From: an uncultured Bacilli bacterium
GTDB lineage: Bacteria; Bacillota_I; Bacilli_A; RF39; UBA660
Assembly: GCA_934098375.1 (NCBI GenBank)
Contig: CAKOOC010000034.1
Location: 1 to 5,149 of the forward strand
Direction: 5' to 3'
Length of the DNA: 5,149 bases
The stretch's first letter is position 1, and each line of letters begins with the position of its first letter. Positions 3,806-5,149 of the stretch are shown in pieces. Position numbers and translations under genes: made by a program. Under the pieces are notes generated by a model. It did not search any database and was not told where the DNA came from. It was given only the letters and a program-made list of their open reading frames with translations.

Positions 3806-5149
3806 AAGGAAAATAATATATACAATTTTGATTGTGATTGGAATTATTACTGTGACCGGAACAACGTATGCCATCTTTACAACAACAACTACGCAAGAAG
3901 GAACTAATACCATTGAAACTCTAAAATGTTTAGAATTAGAGTTCTCTAATCAAAAGAATGTTATAAATTTATCAAATACTTATCCTATGCTTGATGAAAG
4001 AGGAATGAAAAATACGCCGTATACTTTTACCTTAACCAATAAGTGTGGGACATATGTAGAATATTCTATCGGACTCGCCATAAACAAGGATAATACTTTA
4101 GAAGATAAATATGTTAAGACAATATTTTCACTTGCTAGTGATACAGGAGAACCAGTTCTTTTAACCGATAGAGTTGAAGGAAATACATACAACAATAAGA
4201 AAACATATATCTTCAGAAATGATGGCTTAGAAAATAATGCTAGTAAGGATTACAAATTAATCCTATGGATAGATGAAAGTGCCACTACAGCCCAAAAAGG
4301 CAATAGTTTTTTAGGAAATATCATTATAAATACCAAACCGATAAAAAACGAAGGACAAAAAACAATAACTGTCGATTTAGATGGCGGGAATCTTTTACAA
4401 GAATTAAATGAAATATATAGAGAAGGAATGAAAATAAAATTACCAGTACCTGCTAAAGCTGGATATCACTTTACAAAGTGGGAAATAACAGCTGGGGATG
4501 CCACCATAGATGAAAATAATTATTTAACCATTGGTAAAGAAAATATTTCTCTAAAAGCATACTACCAAGGAGGATTAACTCTTACATTAGAATTAAATGG
4601 CGGAAGTACAACCCAAACTATTAATGATTTTTATGGAAGTGGTGAAAAAGTAACTTTAATTGAGCCAACCAAAGAAGGATATAAATTTGGTGGATGGAAG
4701 ATAACCAGCGGTGATGGAACACTTGATGGTAACGTCTTAACCATAAATACCGAAAGCATTGTAATAGAGGTAATATGGTCTAAAGCATTAGCTTTTACAG
4801 TTGATTTAAACGGTGGTAGTACAACTCAGACATTTGCTAGTGTATATTATGAAGATGATGAATTAGAGTTAGTAACTCCAACAAAAACAAACAGTGTGTT
4901 TGCAGGCTGGGAAATAACATCTGGGAATGCATTAATAAGTAATAATAAGCTGACCTTTGAAACAAGTGATGTAAGTATAAAAGCATTGTGGGAGCAAACA
5001 TGGAATTTTGATTTTACTGGATCAGAGCAAACTTTTACTGTCCCATATTCTGGATATTATAAATTAGAAACCTGGGGAGCTCAAGGCGGAAATGCTACCT
5101 ATGATAATACGACATACATTGGTGGATTTGGTAGTTATTCAACTGGTAA
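3786..5149 (+). CDS. Secreted/surface protein with InlB B-type repeats and glycine-rich domain (3' end outside window)
   Basis: An open frame runs from the ATG without a stop to the window end, giving 454 residues of a longer protein. Residues 1-7 are basic and 10-30 hydrophobic, followed by TYAIFTTTTT. This resembles the signal region of TasA/camelysin-like proteins and other SipW-dependent exports. Residues 40-190 form an N-terminal domain I cannot name, with Cys48 and Cys87. Three tandem repeats of about 68 residues follow (192-260, 264-331, 336-402), each with a DGG or NGG turn and a later W-x-I-T-(S/A)-G motif. These match the InlB B-repeat (Listeria-Bacteroides, Flg_new) family of surface beta-modules. 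From 406, a segment with TGSEQTFTVP (411-420) and YYKLETWGAQGG (424-435) starts a glycine-rich domain like that of ALK/LTK receptors and many Firmicutes surface proteins. The role is probably adhesion or host/matrix contact, by inference. Any sorting signal lies beyond the window. Expression depends on the poly-G promoter upstream. Confidence 0.9.
   Translation, partial: MRSFLYKRKIIYTILIVIGIITVTGTTYAIFTTTTTQEGTNTIETLKCLELEFSNQKNVINLSNTYPMLDERGMKNTPYTFTLTNKCGTYVEYSIGLAINKDNTLEDKYVKTIFSLASDTGEPVLLTDRVEGNTYNNKKTYIFRNDGLENNASKDYKLILWIDESATTAQKGNSFLGNIIINTKPIKNEGQKTITVDLDGGNLLQELNEIYREGMKIKLPVPAKAGYHFTKWEITAGDATIDENNYLTIGKENISLKAYYQGGLTLTLELNGGSTTQTINDFYGSGEKVTLIEPTKEGYKFGGWKITSGDGTLDGNVLTINTESIVIEVIWSKALAFTVDLNGGSTTQTFASVYYEDDELELVTPTKTNSVFAGWEITSGNALISNNKLTFETSDVSIKALWEQTWNFDFTGSEQTFTVPYSGYYKLETWGAQGGNATYDNTTYIGGFGSYSTG
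4359..4991 (+). repeat. Three tandem InlB B-type repeats in the surface protein
   Basis: The units are encoded at 4359-4565, 4575-4778 and 4791-4991. Shared positions are (D/N)GG near the start, a Pro about 20-25 residues later, an aromatic before (G/K)W, then the I-T-(S/A)-G motif. Units 2 and 3 both contain NGGSTTQT (DNA 4596-4619 and 4809-4832), but their codons differ at several synonymous positions. The duplication is therefore old and has not been recently homogenised by recombination. Unit 1 is more divergent (DGGNLLQE). Confidence 0.85.
5001..5149 (+). other. Start of a glycine-rich (ALK/LTK GRD-like) domain, cut by the window end
   Basis: Residues 406-454 of the surface protein read as a beta-rich entry, with an aromatic-plus-TGS segment, TFTVP, then YYKLETWGAQGG and further glycines (IGGFGSYSTG). 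In bacterial glycine-rich domains this opening is followed by a long stretch rich in GG pairs, expected beyond the right edge. The family assignment comes from motif recall and only the first part of the domain is visible. Confidence 0.65.

Noticed and set aside
3980..4195. 71-codon open frame on the minus strand
   Set aside because: It lies entirely inside the long surface-protein frame, which has clear domains; it is an antisense shadow.
1..5149. CRISPR arrays, insertion sequences, toxin-antitoxin or phage-defence genes
   Set aside because: No regularly spaced direct repeats, transposase motifs or defence-family motifs were seen on either strand.

Overview
This is a strongly AT-rich, compact, almost entirely plus-strand segment. 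It suggests a low-GC Gram-positive bacterium (Bacillota). TGA is used as a stop: the PAP2-type phosphatase gene ends in TGA inside an ATGA overlap. This argues against the Mycoplasma genetic code. The first gene is a full-length CwlJ-type spore-cortex hydrolase, so the organism either forms endospores or descends from ones that did. The species cannot be named from the window.

Layout from left to right. (1) At the left edge, on the minus strand, lies what looks like a decayed tRNA-Trp gene (CCA anticodon loop and D-loop GG still visible, acceptor and T stems broken). Its extended -10 promoter is well preserved. (2) cwlJ is a single gene with its own Shine-Dalgarno (SD) site, closed by a terminator hairpin that includes its stop codon. 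(3) A membrane/envelope cluster follows: a PAP2-superfamily lipid phosphate phosphatase, overlapping by 4 nt a short-chain dehydrogenase, then uppP (undecaprenyl-diphosphatase), then a membrane-anchored protein of unknown function. The cluster closes with a clear intrinsic terminator. PAP2 and UppP are unrelated folds that can perform the same kind of reaction, dephosphorylation of polyprenyl or lipid phosphates on the outer membrane face, so the theme is lipid-carrier recycling for cell-wall synthesis. (4) After the terminator, a new transcription unit starts with a near-consensus promoter whose spacer contains eight consecutive G residues. It drives a large surface-protein gene that runs off the right edge. 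The visible part has a signal/anchor segment of the SipW-dependent style, an N-terminal domain, three InlB B-type (Listeria-Bacteroides) repeats, and the start of a glycine-rich domain like that of ALK/LTK receptors and many bacterial surface proteins.

The most interesting signal is the G8 tract between the -35 and -10 boxes of the surface-protein gene. The spacer is 16 bp, and one added G would give the optimal 17 bp. This is the classic architecture of a phase-variable promoter controlled by slipped-strand mispairing, in front of the kind of gene (a surface repeat protein) that is usually phase-varied. A perfect 12-bp inverted repeat that brackets the SD site and start codon of the same gene adds a second possible control layer. 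Other points worth a second look are the tRNA-Trp remnant, a possible thioredoxin-fold domain that has lost its CxxC cysteines, and a possible leaderless start of the PAP2 gene.
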